64,000 nt of DNA from Dysidea avara (Eukaryota; Porifera; Demospongiae; Dictyoceratida; Dysideidae): NCBI RefSeq assembly GCF_963678975.1, contig NC_089281.1:1116001-1180000 (forward strand). The letters run 5' to 3'. This document shows, piece after piece, positions 1 to 11,340 of the stretch. The stretch's first letter is position 1; every line of letters starts with the position of its first letter. The notes beneath the pieces are model-generated. The model ran no database searches. It saw only the letters and a list, made by a program, of their open reading frames with translations, and had not been told where the DNA came from. The position numbers were made by a program, and so were the translations under genes.

Positions 1-503
1 AAGGTGTGTGTTGGCTAGCACAAGTCAATCATTCTCATGTTGAGCTTACTAGTCCATAATTTTGCCTGCTAAGCAAGTTGTTCATTACATCATTTAAGCA
101 ACGATTCTAGAGGAAAAGCCTCTTTCTGTGAAGTAAATGTTCTAGGATGTATGCAGCAGAGATAGCAAAATTTAGACTGTGAGTTGGCCGAAGACTAACA
201 CTGCCAAAAAGGTGTGAACAATCATGACCTGCAGAGTTTGCTAGTAATTTTATAGTATTAGATGTTGGGTCCCTGTGGGCCTTTATTCTCTGGCTTCAGT
301 GTTTATACCAACCCATCAATAATATGGTCCCCCATCCTCATTGTAAGACACTACTGTTTAAAAAGATGTGACTGGGTAAGCAGTAACATAAATACAACAG
401 CTAAATTCTGTTGCTCTGTGTGTTTCTGTTGTTTCTTGTATGTGTGGCAAGTATAGTAACAGTCAAGCTGTAAGGATTAGTTGTCATTTTCTTTCCACTC
501 CAG
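1..503. other. probable intron or intergenic sequence
   Basis: No convincing coding sequence was seen. The segment ends in a pyrimidine-rich tract followed by CAG at 501-503, which reads as a splice acceptor for the exon that follows, so it is probably intron of a gene that starts outside the window. Confidence 0.4.
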
Positions 504-719
504 CCATGGCCGATGGGTTTGATAGTGGAGAAGTCACGTAACATTGCTGCTAATCCACTGAAGAATCGTCCCTACTCAGACACAATGATGGTGATAGGAT
601 TGCTCACATTAACAATGCTGGTGGTACTGTTCCTCTTTGTGTTAGCTTATGGACTGAAGAGCATCTGGTCTAGAACAAAACATTATCAAAATGGATATAT
701 ACAAATCTCACCTGATTAA
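504..719 (+). CDS. terminal exon of a single-pass membrane protein
   Basis: The frame is open from the acceptor at 503 to a TAA at 717-719 and encodes about 71 residues. A hydrophilic juxtamembrane part (EKSRNIAANPLKNRPYSD) is followed by a hydrophobic span of about 25 residues (MMVIGLLTLTMLVVLFLFVL), then a basic stop-transfer sequence (KSIWSRTK) and a short tail ending NGYIQISPD. The Gly-Tyr-x-x-Ile near the C-terminus resembles a YxxPhi sorting signal of lysosomal or endosomal type I proteins. The order (lumenal side, TM, short basic tail) suggests the C-terminus of a type I membrane protein. The family is not recognised. The internal ATG at 513 is not assumed to be the start; the exon reading is preferred because of the acceptor. 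Confidence 0.5.
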   Translation, partial: PWPMGLIVEKSRNIAANPLKNRPYSDTMMVIGLLTLTMLVVLFLFVLAYGLKSIWSRTKHYQNGYIQISPD

Positions 720-1350
720 TGTATATGTATATTTGTTAAATTTTTAAACCAATCATCAGTTTTGCAGTGTGTTGTTAACAGCTCTATACATAGGTAGTAG
801 GAATGGGGTACCCCCTACTGCTTTTATTGGATGGTGACAAATACTCTAATAGAGCAGTCACCTACGATAGTGGCACTCTCACTACATCTGGCTGTAGAGC
901 TATAAACAATTTGTTGAGAATTGAATACACTTAGCTACGTGAAAATAGTTAACACAAGTAGCTATTGTAGGGTAAGAAGTGAAACCACCTTCTGTCAAAA
1001 TGATATGTAAATTACAATTTGAAAAAAAGGATTTGCAGCTTATTGTTGTCTTCACAGTTTGTAACTATAGCCAGTATCATTACAACTGAGAAATTATTTC
1101 AAAAGATACTTTACTTCTTTCAAACAAGGCAAGTTTTGAGGTGCTGAATCTGATTACATTTTGAATTATTAGTTCCACTATATAGCACTTTGTTGTAAGT
1201 TTACAACTGATTCTGCAAACATATACATGCTCCTATGAATTGAACATTTTTTCAATACACCTTTTACAAACAACAGAGTTAATTTAAAACCTTTCATAAA
1301 CTAGTGTTAAGATCTACTATACAAAAATAACATCTATGAGAGTTAAATAG
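720..1350. other. intergenic, between convergent gene ends
   Basis: 3' flank of the membrane-protein exon and of the minus-strand exon that follows. It holds one copy of the dispersed CTCTAATAGAG motif (about 842-866, minus orientation). Nothing else was recognised. Confidence 0.5.
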
Positions 1351-1456
1351 CTACAGTGGTTGGTGTTTCTTCTCGTCCATAGGCTCTACTAGGTAATCTG
1401 GGTCACAAGGATCAACTTTAGCAAGCTGTTCAAATATGCCATAGTTACCCTGCTGG
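1351..1456 (-). CDS. candidate terminal exon of an unidentified host gene
   Basis: On the minus strand a branch-point-like CTAAT and a TACTTCAG acceptor precede an open frame of about 35 codons ending in TAG at 1351-1353. The peptide is acidic and well behaved (it contains GIFEQLAKVDPCDPDYLVEP, then MDEKKHQPL at the end), with codon use unlike the surrounding AT-rich DNA. It faces the membrane-protein exon tail-to-tail. A second short open stretch on the same strand around 1630-1755 (containing HYRCEVYIGKSPKDIHKRF, followed by a GTTAGT donor) could be an upstream exon, but its phase does not join cleanly to this one. No family is recognised. Confidence 0.38.
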
Positions 1457-2589
1457 CTGAAGTATTAGTGGGTAACAATACTGGGCCTTAACACAATCAG
1501 GATTAACCTTGTGTACTACTCTACCAATAAACTGAGAAACAGAATTAGCTATTTTATGTATTATCCCCACCACACTGACCTTGTAATCTCCCAATAACAA
1601 TTAGTACAGTGTATGGACTTTTCCACTAACAAAACGTTTGTGAATATCTTTAGGACTTTTTCCAATGTATACCTCACACCTGTAGTGACTGCTATCATTA
1701 GAAAACTTTTCTGTTGTCTGTGCAAGGACCATTGCTTGGATGTGTGTGTCCTCTACATCATGTCAATCAAGATGTTGTTTTATTCCATCAGAAATCAACT
1801 GCAATGCATGCATAAAATTTAATTTAATGAAACATAATTATAGTTATTATACACATACATAATTTTTAATAATACAGGAGCAAGAAAATAATCTGATTGT
1901 AATTAGTGTGTTGTTGGTATTTCCTACTTCATTCATTAACCACCAAATTCTCAGTGAATTGTTTCACACAGCAACTACTCATATCTACAAGGAGCTCAAC
2001 TATGTTGCATGCATTAGAATGGGCTGACAAGGTTTCTATGTTGTTTAGAGACCCGAGGACGATGTGTCTATCCACAAACTTAATTACCAAGGCAGACCCA
2101 CATCATCTGAAGGGCTCTAAAATGGCATAGAAACTGATGTCGGCTGAATTTAGAAATTTCCCTGAACAAAGTAGATAAAGAAAGAGTGAAAGTGGCAAAC
2201 TGTGTGCTAGTACTGGGATTGTCAAGTTGATGTCAGTGCCACTACACTGGCATGACATTCATAACATAACGGGACAATAGTGCCAGTATATCAAGTAGTT
2301 ACTATGCAGGCTAGAATGACGCTTGTTTTGTCCAGAAAGTAAGCTATTAAGAAGCAAACTGTAAGTGTTAGCATCAAGATTTATCCTTCGAGTTTATTGT
2401 GTCAGTACCACACCATGCCAGACATTGGTCTATTGAACACCTACCTGAACGCTAATGATGCTTGTCTTGTCCAGCTAACAGTAAGGACATTAATTTTTGT
2501 TTTTGGCTTTGCCTTTTGTTATTTGATGAATGCAGTAAACAATCACTAGAGGTTACTAACTATTTAGTAACCCCACCACAGGTTTAGTA
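1457..2589. other. no confident gene
   Basis: Contains the possible minus-strand upstream exon near 1630-1755 noted for the preceding gene. The rest is AT-rich and shows only short, unsupported reading frames. Confidence 0.4.
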
Positions 2590-2942
2590 AGGTATATGTG
2601 GGTATTATGAGTCACAATATTCATTACTTCATAAGTTCATTATTTTATATTTAAATGTTGTGGAAATATTTACAGGCACTCTAATGGTATTCAAAACACC
2701 ATAGTTGACTTTGTTTTTACACTTTACATCTTCATATTCCTTACAACATGGTGAGAGGTACATGCAGCTAATCTGGAGCAGTATTCCTGCTTAATGAACT
2801 CCTAATTGGATTTGTGGTTAGCTAATGATCACTGTCTATGTTGATCTGGAGTAGTATCATCCATTTCTTTCTAAATCTGCACCCTCTGAGCATATTTTAA
2901 GCTATGCGACCCTGACCCAAAATACCAGCATATACTTTAACC
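2590..2942. repeat. dispersed repeat, copy 1 (paralogue at about 10011-10665)
   Basis: A stretch beginning GGTATATGTGGGTATTATGA and ending near CCAGCATATAC recurs at 10011-10665 with only scattered differences. The second copy carries an extra internal segment that includes a 22-bp tandem repeat. No coding capacity was seen; it is probably a non-autonomous transposon. Confidence 0.7.
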
Positions 2943-5817
2943 TCATACATCACAGGAAATATTATGCAAAAGTTTCTAACTTTTGATAACAATAACTGCA
3001 ATGAAATTATTAAAAAGCAAAATCTAAACCTTAGCAAACTTTGGTAAAATCCAGCCTGAACAATTAAACAACTTTTCTTTGTACTTGTTTGTTTGCTATC
3101 TGTATAACACAATTCAGTATGAGTAGTGAACCCGTGCACACCGCATCAACACCAGACTTAATCTTTTGAGAGCCCCTACTAGCAATTACTGAAATACTGA
3201 AATGACCATTATGCTTCATTTTCAGCTAAATACACAGCATTACAAAGTACCTCTACAATCAGTCAGAATGATGATTTTCGCTACAAATGTAAGGAAGCCG
3301 TCACATGCTACCATGAATTAACACCTTTCATTGTCAGTGAAAAGAAACGAAACATAAAGAAAGACAAAGTCCATGATGTGTAGTTATGCGCGGTGATTAT
3401 GCCAAAAGGCACCTGTAATAATGTCTAACAGTGAAAAAAATCAAGCTAATAGCCTAAGCCATTATCAAGTTATACTTGGATCAAGCAGGCAGGCAGTTAG
3501 TCAGTCAGTAGAAAATTCTGAAAAGAAATTATAAACCATAACAACTTCAAAGGGCTTGTCTCCCTAACCAGGCACCATGAAAGTATTGTGAGGCTGGTTT
3601 CTGGTCAGTATTTTTTTTTGTAAGTAAACCTTCATAATCCCACCTAACTTTGTGCCAAACAAATAAATTAATTAGAATTATGGGACTTGGTGGTGACTGT
3701 TCTATTAGAGTACTCCAATCTTTCGTTTTAGTGATGCATCACCAAGATGTTTGCAATACTATGCAACTAAAACTTATAATTATTCCTAGACCAATTATTC
3801 TGGAATACTATTTGCATGCCTACCTGAAAAGGCTCACATTAACTAAAAAACAAGTATTACCCCAGCAAGGCCAACAATTGTCTACAATCTTATTAGTTGT
3901 TAACAATTAGCCAATTATAAAGTTGTTTGTGTATATATTGTTGTTGTTTTGTATATATGTCATGCAGGAACTAGTTTTTAGCACTTTAAGCTCTATAGGT
4001 AGCACCAACTACTTCATTGTTACTATTTTTCATTGTTAAACTCTGCTCTGGATTCAGATTTTGTGCATACTTTTAGACATCTCAACCTTAAAGTAAAATT
4101 TGAGGCTAAAACAAGTGAGATTTGATAACATAAGAGTACAAAATAAGAATTTTCTTGTACACTTTGCAATATTTTATAAATTTGGCACATGCAGTTTTAG
4201 GCTAAATGGTCATTTCTCTCCATGTTTTGAGCTATCAAGGTGCTGTTGTCTTTCACATTGGTTATAATCAAGTGAGAAGCTTTTTTTTGTCATGCACAAG
4301 ATGGGAACTATACACGAGATAACTACCGAAATGCATTTATATCTCATACATTATGTGTGTGTCTCTCATATGTTTCACATGACCTGAGGTGTTTATATTT
4401 GAACCACAATAGTGTGGTGATAGTGGTTCATAATAATGCTAGCAGAAACTATAGTGGATTGTTAAGGTAAATTGTTTTGGTACACAAAAACACCAACAAT
4501 AAACTGATACTCTCTAATACAACAGTCATTCTGTGTACTTGCACGCACTTTGTAAACTACTTACTCTACAAAGCAACTAACAATAAAATTTTATATTATG
4601 AATTTATGATATGGTTAACAAATACTTATGATCAGATAAAATCTTACTGGAAGATGTGTAGCTAAACAATGCTTACACTATAGTGCTTTTAGTTACAGCA
4701 GTCCTTGAGTTGAGCTAGCCAAATGTCTAGTCAGTGTCTAGTCAGTGAGGATACTGCAATATAATTGTTTCATAAATGTACTATCTATAGACCATACATT
4801 TGTGGAATTTTAACATACAGAAAAACCATGGGTGATCCTTCTTGTGATCACTCAAAGCTTTATGTCCATTATTCTACTGCTGGCTAGTTTGCCAGATATT
4901 GTGGTGTGCCTGTTTTCACTTGGGGTTATTCGTTAATGGGTATGAGGTGTACGTAGGGATTTATTGAGTGTATATGACTGTGCAGAAGTGAGAAGTCTTT
5001 AAAGTGAGTATACCAGGAAACACACTATCTAGTTGTAAGTGTTACAAATGTTTCATTATATAGACCATAGAGTTCAACCTGAATGTGAATTTAAATACAA
5101 ACCATACTATTACCATTGGATGTTCTATTGAAATACTTCACGATATGCAAGCATGCAGCTGACCATTGATATTGATTTATTCAGTTGTGCTTCTATGCTT
5201 GCACAGAATGTAAATAATGACTGTACAATACCAAAACCCAAGCCATAAATTCTTAGTAGGTTGATCACACTCTGCTAACATTCTTATGATGGTGATCGCT
5301 AAGAGCTAAGGCAACAAGACCGCCTAATGTACTAACGCTATTTTCATGTACAGGTGTGCAGTCATGTGATCATCCAGCCACACCCACATGATCAAAAAAG
5401 AAGTAGTAATAGTAGCACATCCACATCACAACTGCTGAAGTGTGTTCATCATCTTGTTGATCACAAGTAATTGACATAATTCATTGTATACCCTTGACTA
5501 TATCAATAGGTTGAACATTCAATAAATGTACAGAGCCTGTAAAGTTTTATGTACACTTCAGTTTGTATGAGCGAGTGATGAAATTATTATCAAGGTTCAC
5601 GCAATGTTAGTGCTTATCATACAATGAATAATGTATTGATATTGGGTGTCAAAGTAGCTACGTATTTTGCGTTTCACTGCTGTTAACTTGCTCCATCAAC
5701 ACTTTAATCATAAGCATGGATTTAGTATAATAACCAGAAAGATTTGAAGCCCTCATTTTTGATAGACCATACTGATGTTAGATACTCTCTCTTTTATTGT
5801 TCACTCTTGCTTACAAT
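2943..5817. other. long stretch without a recognisable gene
   Basis: AT-rich sequence with short reading frames only. One copy of the dispersed motif (GACTGTTCTATTAGAGTA) lies near 3697-3715. A short direct duplication (GTCTAGTCAGT) lies near 4728-4746. No exon with good splice signals was recognised, though small host exons could be hidden here. Confidence 0.4.
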
Positions 5818-5993
5818 CAGGGCCACCCAGAGATATTAAGGGGTGCAGGGCAAACAGTTAAAGTGGGGCCCCAGAGGCAAGGAGGTTTCCATTCTGAATC
5901 ACAACTTCACCCAAGCTGTAAGTTGAAGACCAAAAAAAAAAAAAAGGTCATGACCTGCTGACAATGACAATAATTACTCCTCACCAACCATAT
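5818..5993 (+). mobile_element. hAT-type MITE, 5' half
   Basis: Begins CAGGGCCACCCAGAGA and runs through the internal AAGACC-oligoA-GGTC module to ACCAACCATAT. This matches the left half of the complete MITEs at 14226-14546 and 25334-25686. The right half is missing; the sequence passes directly into a different dispersed repeat at 5994, so the copy was truncated or recombined. Confidence 0.7.
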
Positions 5994-6634
5994 CAAGACG
6001 CACGGTAGTGTCGTGCGGCCCAAGAAGCCGGCGTGTAACACCCGTGAGTATATTGACTGGAAGAAAGAAAACGCAATTTTCGCACCTCCGTAGCTCTGTG
6101 CTTCCTTGACGAAACAAGACGATTTTTGCTGTGGACACTCCCTCCAACTTCAGTACTCCACATTCCAAATTTGAGTGAAATCGCTTCACGCGTTCCCGAG
6201 ATATGCGACTTCAAAAATTGGCTTAGTTTCTTCGTTTTTTTTTCTTCTTATTTTTCTTCCTCTTGTCGCACACTTACAAAAACTGCTATAAAATGCGAAC
6301 GCCATATCCGATTGCCTTGAAATTTGGCACCAAGAAGGGGGGTATAAAGGTGCAGCTCTGTACCAACATTGGCTGGAATACGATAAACAGGCAAAGAGTT
6401 ATGAGTGATTATTCACGAAAAATAGCACCAATATGTTGTCACGCCTACAGGGTAAACCGCGTATTGTAAGAAGCTGAAAATCGGTGGGTGAATAGGTTAA
6501 CTATTGAACCTCAAACCTTTTGTGGTTTGAAAGAAATCGAGCTAAAAACCAGGAAGATACAACGAAAAAACCAACAGTGTGTAACAATTATGCAATCGAG
6601 ATTAGCTAATAAAAAAACAACTGCTTGCCACGCC
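5994..6634. repeat. dispersed repeat family A, copy 1
   Basis: Starts with an inverted-repeat-like end (GACGCACGGTAGTGTCGTGC), continues through GGCCCAAGAAGCCGG and an ATATACTCACGGG-type motif (reverse complement), and ends with CGCCTACAGGGTAAACCGC. The same blocks recur at 9740-9985 with 12213-12250, at 26560-27456, and at 49650-49680 with 50701-50883 and 59032-59240. There is no transposase; short frames across it are not coding. Because several copies remain, it supplies empty sites for later insertions. Confidence 0.65.
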
Positions 6635-6703
6635 TAGTCTCGCGTTGCCAGACGCTATTTCTCCGCACGGCGCTTATAATTAGGGTCTGGCAACGCAAGA
6701 CTA
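6635..6703. mobile_element. 69-bp MULE-type mini element with 9-bp target duplication
   Basis: The ends are inverted repeats: TAGTCTCGCGTTGCCAGAC at the left and its near-perfect complement at the right. An exact 9-bp duplication, TGCCACGCC, flanks it at 6626-6634 and 6704-6712. A 9-bp duplication is characteristic of Mutator-like elements. Elements with the same TAGTCTCG terminus and 9-bp duplications occur at 19628-19728 and 42943-43392. Confidence 0.75.
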
Positions 6704-6924
6704 TGCCACGCCTACCAGATAAACCGCTTGGGGTAATGCTTTGAAAATCGTTGTACAGATGGAGTAATCATCTTAGAAAGGCTCATCGATGGTGTAGAAG
6801 AAACAGACTTAAAGCCACGGAGTTATAACACAAAATCCAACTTGGTGCAGCAAGTGCGAGATCGAGATACTCTAATAGAGCAGTCATCCTAATAAAGCAG
6901 TCATCCTAATAGAGCAGTCACCCT
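6704..6924. repeat. repeat family leader of the minisatellite
   Basis: Contains CGCCTACCAGATAAACCGC, then a block ending in GATCGAGATACTCTAATAGA. The same blocks, in reverse complement, adjoin the second minisatellite at about 26520-26700. The leader and the array therefore appear to be one repeat unit. Confidence 0.55.
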
Positions 6925-8848
6925 GAAGAGAATTTCAAGAGATCAGCTAGAAACAAGTAACCTGTATAGAGATCAGCTACAAACAAGTCACCCTGTAGAG
7001 AGATCAACTAGAAGAAGTTACCTTGTAGGGAGTTCATGCAACTATGGAAAGAGATAGTTCAGCTAGAAGAAATCACTTTGTAGAGTTCAGCTACAAAGAA
7101 ACCACCATGTAGAGAGTTCAGCTACAAACAAATCGACCTGTAGAGAGATCAACAGAAGAAGTTACCTTGCAGAGAGTTCAGCTACAAAGAAACCATCATG
7201 TAGAGAGTTCAGCTACAAACAAATCTTCCTGTAGAGAGATCAGCTAGAATAAGTTACCTTGTAGAGAGTTCAGCTACAAAGAAGCCATCATGTAGAGAGT
7301 TCAGCTGCAAACAAATCACCTGTAGACAGTTCAGCTACAAACAAATTTCCCTGTAGAGAGATCAGCTAGAAGAAGTTTCCTTGTAGAGAGTTCACCTTCA
7401 AACAAATCACCCTGTAGAAAGATCAGCTAGAAGAAGTCACCTTGTAGAGAGTTCAGTTACAAAGAAACCACCATGTAGAGAGTTCAGCTACAAACAAATC
7501 TCCCTGTAGAGAGATCAATAGAAGAAGTTACCTTGCAGAGAGTTCAGCTACAAAGAAACCACCATGTAGAGAGCTCAGCTACAAACTAGTGACCTTGTAG
7601 AGACATCAGCTAGAAGAAGATACCTTGTAGAGAATTCAGCTACAAAGAAACCATTCTGTAAAGAGCTCAGCTGTAAACAAATCACCTATATAGAATTCAG
7701 CTACAAACAAATTACCCTGTAGAGAGATCAGCTAGAAGAAGTTATCTTGTAGAGAGTTCAGCTACAAACAAACCACCCTGTAGAGAGATCAGCTAGAAGA
7801 AGTTACCTTGTAGAGAGTTCAGCTACAAACAAATTATCCTGTAGAAAGATCAGCTAGAAGAAGTCACCTTGTAGAAAGTTCAGTTACAAAGAAACCACCA
7901 TGTAGAGAGTTCAGCTACAAACTAGTCACCTTGTAGAGACATCAGTTAGAAAGTTACCTTGTAGAGGGTTCAGCTACAGAGAAACCATTTTGTAAAGAGC
8001 TCAGCTGCAAACAAATCACCTGTACAGAATTCAGCTACAAACAAATCACCCTGTAGAGAGATCAGCTAGAAGAAATTACCTTGTAGATAGTTCAGCTACA
8101 AACAAATCTCCCTGTAGAGAGATCAGCTAGAAGAAATTACCTTGTAGATAGTTCAGCTACAAACAAATTTCCCTGTAGAGAGATCAGCTAGAAGAAATTT
8201 CATTGTAGAGAGTTCAGCTACAAAGAAACCACCATGTAGAGAGTTCAGCTGCAAAGAAATCACCCTGTAGAAAATTCAGCTACAAACAAATTGCCCTGTA
8301 GAAAGATCAGTTAGAAGAAGTTACCTTGTAGAGAGTTTAGCTACAAAGAAGCCATTCTGTAAAGAGCTCAGCTGCAAACAAATCACCTGTACAGAATTCA
8401 GCTACAAACAAATCACCCTGTAGATAGATCAGCTAGAAGAAGTTACCTTGTAGATAGTTCAGCTACAAACAAATCTCCCTGTAGAGAGATCAGCTAGAAG
8501 AAATTACCTTGTAGAGAGTTCAGCTACAAAGAAACCACCATGTAGAGAGTTCAGCTGCAAAGAAATCACCCTGTAGAAAATTCAGCCACAAATACATTGC
8601 CCTGTAGAAAGATCAGTTAGAAGAAGTTACCTTGTAGAGAGTTCAGCTACAAAGAAACCATTCTGTAAAGAGCTCAGCTGCAAACAAATCACCTGTACAG
8701 AATTCAGCTACAAACAAATCACCCTGTAGAGAGATCAGCTAGAAGAAGTTACCTTGTAGATCGTTCAGCTACAAAACAATTCACCCTGTAGAGAGAGCAT
8801 CTAGAAGAAGTCACCTTGTAGAGTGTTCAGTTACAAAGAACCACCATG
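6925..8848 (+). repeat. minisatellite array 1 (about 30-bp units)
   Basis: About 1.9 kb of tandem units in two alternating flavours: GTAGAGAGTTCAGCTACAAA plus about 10 bases (type A), and GTAGAGAGATCAGCTAGAAG plus about 10 bases (type B). The A/B alternation gives a loose higher-order period of about 60 bp. Units differ by substitutions and small indels, so the array is not fresh. No ORF spans it. The reverse complement of the same unit makes up the array at 24619-26520. Confidence 0.9.
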
Positions 8849-9037
8849 GAGATTTCTGTAATCAATATAATATTATGTATTATATATATATAATTTGTAC
8901 ATTTACTGATAAAATATTTAAAGTACACCTACTTCATCTTTTCTTCTTCCTGTAGTAAAGAAAAAAAGATAGGTTAAAAAAGTCCCAAAGCCGGCCATAG
9001 GCCGGCTTTGGGGTATACAAATACAAAAAGAAATGAA
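8849..9037. repeat. repeat fragment with short palindrome
   Basis: AT-rich spacer, then a palindromic AAAGCCGGCCATAGGCCGGC-type motif near 8984-9011. A close relative (CAAAGCTGGCCTATGGCCAG) lies in reverse orientation near 17960-17995, so this is a dispersed repeat end. Confidence 0.5.
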
Positions 9038-9345
9038 ATCTAATCCAAAACAGCCAGGCTGTAAAAAAGTGTGCGGCCCTCAAAAAGGCTATGGTGAAAA
9101 AAGATGTGAAATCCAAGGTGGCGGCCAAGAAATGGCTGTGATGGTAGGTTAATGGTAAAAATTTTAATAATGACGATTCAGGTAAATTTTGTGCAATTTA
9201 CCTGAATCGTCATTATTAAAATTTTTACCATTAACCTACCATCACAGCCATTTCTTGGCCGCCACCTTGGATTTCACATCTTTTTTCACCATAGCCTTTT
9301 TGAGGGCCGCACACTTTTTTACAGCCTGGCTGTTTTGGATTAGAT
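9038..9345. mobile_element. foldback (long inverted-repeat) element
   Basis: Two arms of about 151 bp, 9038-9188 and 9195-9345, are almost perfect reverse complements separated by six bases (TTGTGC). They begin and end with ATCTAATCC / GGATTAGAT. A relative of one arm lies at about 12463-12606 and of the arm tip at 12250-12300. There is no coding capacity. The near-perfect arms suggest recent formation or gene conversion between arms. Confidence 0.85.
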
Positions 9346-9523
9346 CTCCTTATCTATAAACTTGCTACACTGCTCCTCTGAAGAATATTGTGACTGCTCT
9401 ATTAGAGTATATCGATCTTTTAAACAGGTATTCAAGGGGCCCATCGTGGGGCCTCCTGGGGACCCCTTTCAGGCTGGGGCCCGGGGCAAAATGCCCCAGT
9501 TGCCCCCCCTGTGGGCGGCCATG
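9346..9523 (+). mobile_element. hAT-type MITE, 3' half
   Basis: Begins CTCCTTATCTATAAACTTGC and runs to the terminus TGTGGGCGGCC, matching the right half of the complete MITEs at 14226 and 25334. The left half is replaced by the preceding foldback element. It contains a CTCTATTAGAG motif. Confidence 0.7.
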
Positions 9524-9739
9524 CTTACAATACATGAGCATACTGTTACATACATGTCCAGATTTTACTATCAAAAACTTTGAAAATGTACAACTTTTGC
9601 ATTTAATTGTCTGAAGTTTTCCATGAGTGACCACATGGTGCATAATACAGTAGTTGTTTATGTTTATAAATAACTCTAAAACGCTCAAGTGCATCTGACT
9701 GAGTACGTGACTACAGTATTAGAGTAACTGGCTAGTCTA
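9524..9739. other. unassigned sequence
   Basis: AT-rich sequence with no recognised feature. Confidence 0.4.
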
Positions 9740-9985
9740 TAGGAGTATCTTGACCTTGTAAAGTGAATAAGAAAAAAGAACGAAAAAATTAAAACAAATT
9801 TTGAACGCCCATATCTCGCAAATGGCTGTTGCGAATTTAATCAAATTTTCTGTGTGGCGTACCCTACGTGGGGGACAGCTATAATGCAAAAATGGTGTGC
9901 TTTGGAGAAGGGGCCATCGAGGTATGCACACATGAAAAAGCTGTTTTCTTTCTTCCTGTAAATATACTCACGGTGTGGTCGCCGG
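9740..9985. repeat. dispersed repeat family A, copy 2 (left part)
   Basis: Contains CATATCTCGCAAATGGCTG and AATATACTCACGGTGTGG, shared with the copy at 59040-59215. It is interrupted at CCGG (9982-9985) by the element at 9986-12212 and resumes at 12213 with CCGGCTTTCTTGGCCGC. Confidence 0.65.
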
Positions 9986-10010
9986 TGTCACAGTGATATA
10001 TGTTTCCCCG

Positions 10011-10665
10011 GGTAAGATATATGTGGGTATTATGAGTCACTTAAGTTAAAAACATTCTTATCACCTAATAACGTGACCCCAATTTTTCATACTACTTGTA
10101 GGCAAAGGTGTACCCATAAACTACACTATCCTAAAATTTCAAAAATTATCCTACCATGTGGTGGGCTGTATGATTTTTTTCTCTAAAGTACTTTATGTGC
10201 TCCTGTTATGAGTCATATGTGCTCCTATTATGAGTCATATGTGCTCCTATTATGAGTCATATGTGCTCCTATTATGAGTCATATAGGGGTATTATGGGTC
10301 ACAATATTCATTACTTCATAAGCTAATTATTTTATATTCAATTATGATAAATGTTGTGGAAATATTTACAGGCACTCTAATGGCATTCAAAACACCATAG
10401 TTGACTTTGTTTTTGCCCTTCATATCTTCATGCTCCTTACTACATGGCAAGAGGTAAATGTAGCTAATCCAGAGCAGTATTTCTGCTTAATGAACTAAGT
10501 TATCTCTTAATTGGATTTGCAGTTAGCTTATGATCACTGTCTATGTTGATCTGAAGTAGTATCATTCATTTCTTTCTAAATCTAAAGGATTTAACCCTCT
10601 GAGCATATTTTAAGCTATGCGACCCTTAATACAACCTGACCCAAAATATCAGCATATACCTTAAC
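10011..10665. repeat. dispersed repeat, copy 2, with 22-bp tandem repeat
   Basis: Paralogue of 2590-2942, here extended by about 240 bp near its left end. At about 10195-10275 a 22-bp unit (ATGTGCTCCTATTATGAGTC plus AT) is repeated four times. Noncoding. Confidence 0.7.
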
Positions 10666-10864
10666 GTGTTTCCCGCACACATATCCCTAGGGATCCGTGT
10701 TTCCCCGCACACATATCACTATAGGGATCCGTGTTTCCCACCAAAAGCTGTTAGTGATATGTGTTTCCCGTAGCGATTTTTTAATATTTCACCGCACACA
10801 CATATCCCTAGGGATTCATGTTTCCCCGCACATATATCACCAGGGATCCGTGTTTCCCACTAAG

Positions 10865-11178
10865 ATATAGCCATCGTGCAGTAACTCCAAGGTCCTATGG
10901 CTAGTTGCAAACAGTACTCGATCCAACCAGAACTTTTTTACAAATAGAATAGTCAATCTATGCAACTATGATCTATGGAACTCCTTACCTGACTTTATCA
11001 TTTCAGCACCAACAGTTGCAACCTTCAAGCTGCGCTTGGATAATTTTTGGAAGCAATCTAGATATGGGCACCTTCAAAGGCCTGCGGCCTAGCCTGGCAA
11101 GTTAGCTTGCCTTGGCATCTACAAGCCCATTAATTACATAACCAAGTAATAAGAATAAATAATAATAATAATAACCAT
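10865..11178 (+). pseudogene. LINE 3' end fragment (reverse transcriptase C-terminus)
   Basis: One frame gives NRIVNLCNYDLWNSLPDF and, after it, TVATFKLRLDNFWKQSRYG, then a stop. This matches the C-terminal end of the intact LINE at 37863-40823 (there NRVVNLWNSLPADVISVPTV, then LFKKNLDDLWRITRYG). It is followed by a similar 3' UTR (GCGGCCTAGC, then CCAAGTAATAAGAATAAAT) and an AAT-repeat tail ending at about 11177. It is a 5'-truncated CR1/L2-like insertion in the same family. Confidence 0.75.
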
Positions 11179-11340
11179 TCAGTAGATATATTGCTATCTA
11201 GCTAATAGACATGCACCCATGCATATTGCATGTAAATATATATATAGCTATAGTTAACTAACTAGCTATTATAGCTACTATATAAGCTAATACAATAATT
11301 ATACTAGCTAGCTATACTAATAATCAGAACTATAGTCATT
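11179..11340. other. AT-rich TAGCTA-rich spacer
   Basis: Low-complexity sequence rich in TAGCTA/TAGCTAT words between two LINE fragments; no gene. Confidence 0.5.

Noticed and set aside
6925-8848. CRISPR-like alternation of repeats and spacers
   Set aside because: The 'spacers' are themselves repeated units, there are no cas genes and the DNA is eukaryotic; it is a minisatellite.
9365-9694. Conserved peptides over the CAGGGCC MITEs (also at 14225-14570 and 25352-25766)
   Set aside because: Similarity reflects copies of a noncoding MITE; frames differ between copies and have no start or splice support.
9986-10020. CACAGTG in the TIR, identical to the V(D)J heptamer
   Set aside because: There is no nonamer at 12 or 23 bp, the heptamer is not at the very end and no 5-bp duplication is present; a RAG/Transib link is not supported.
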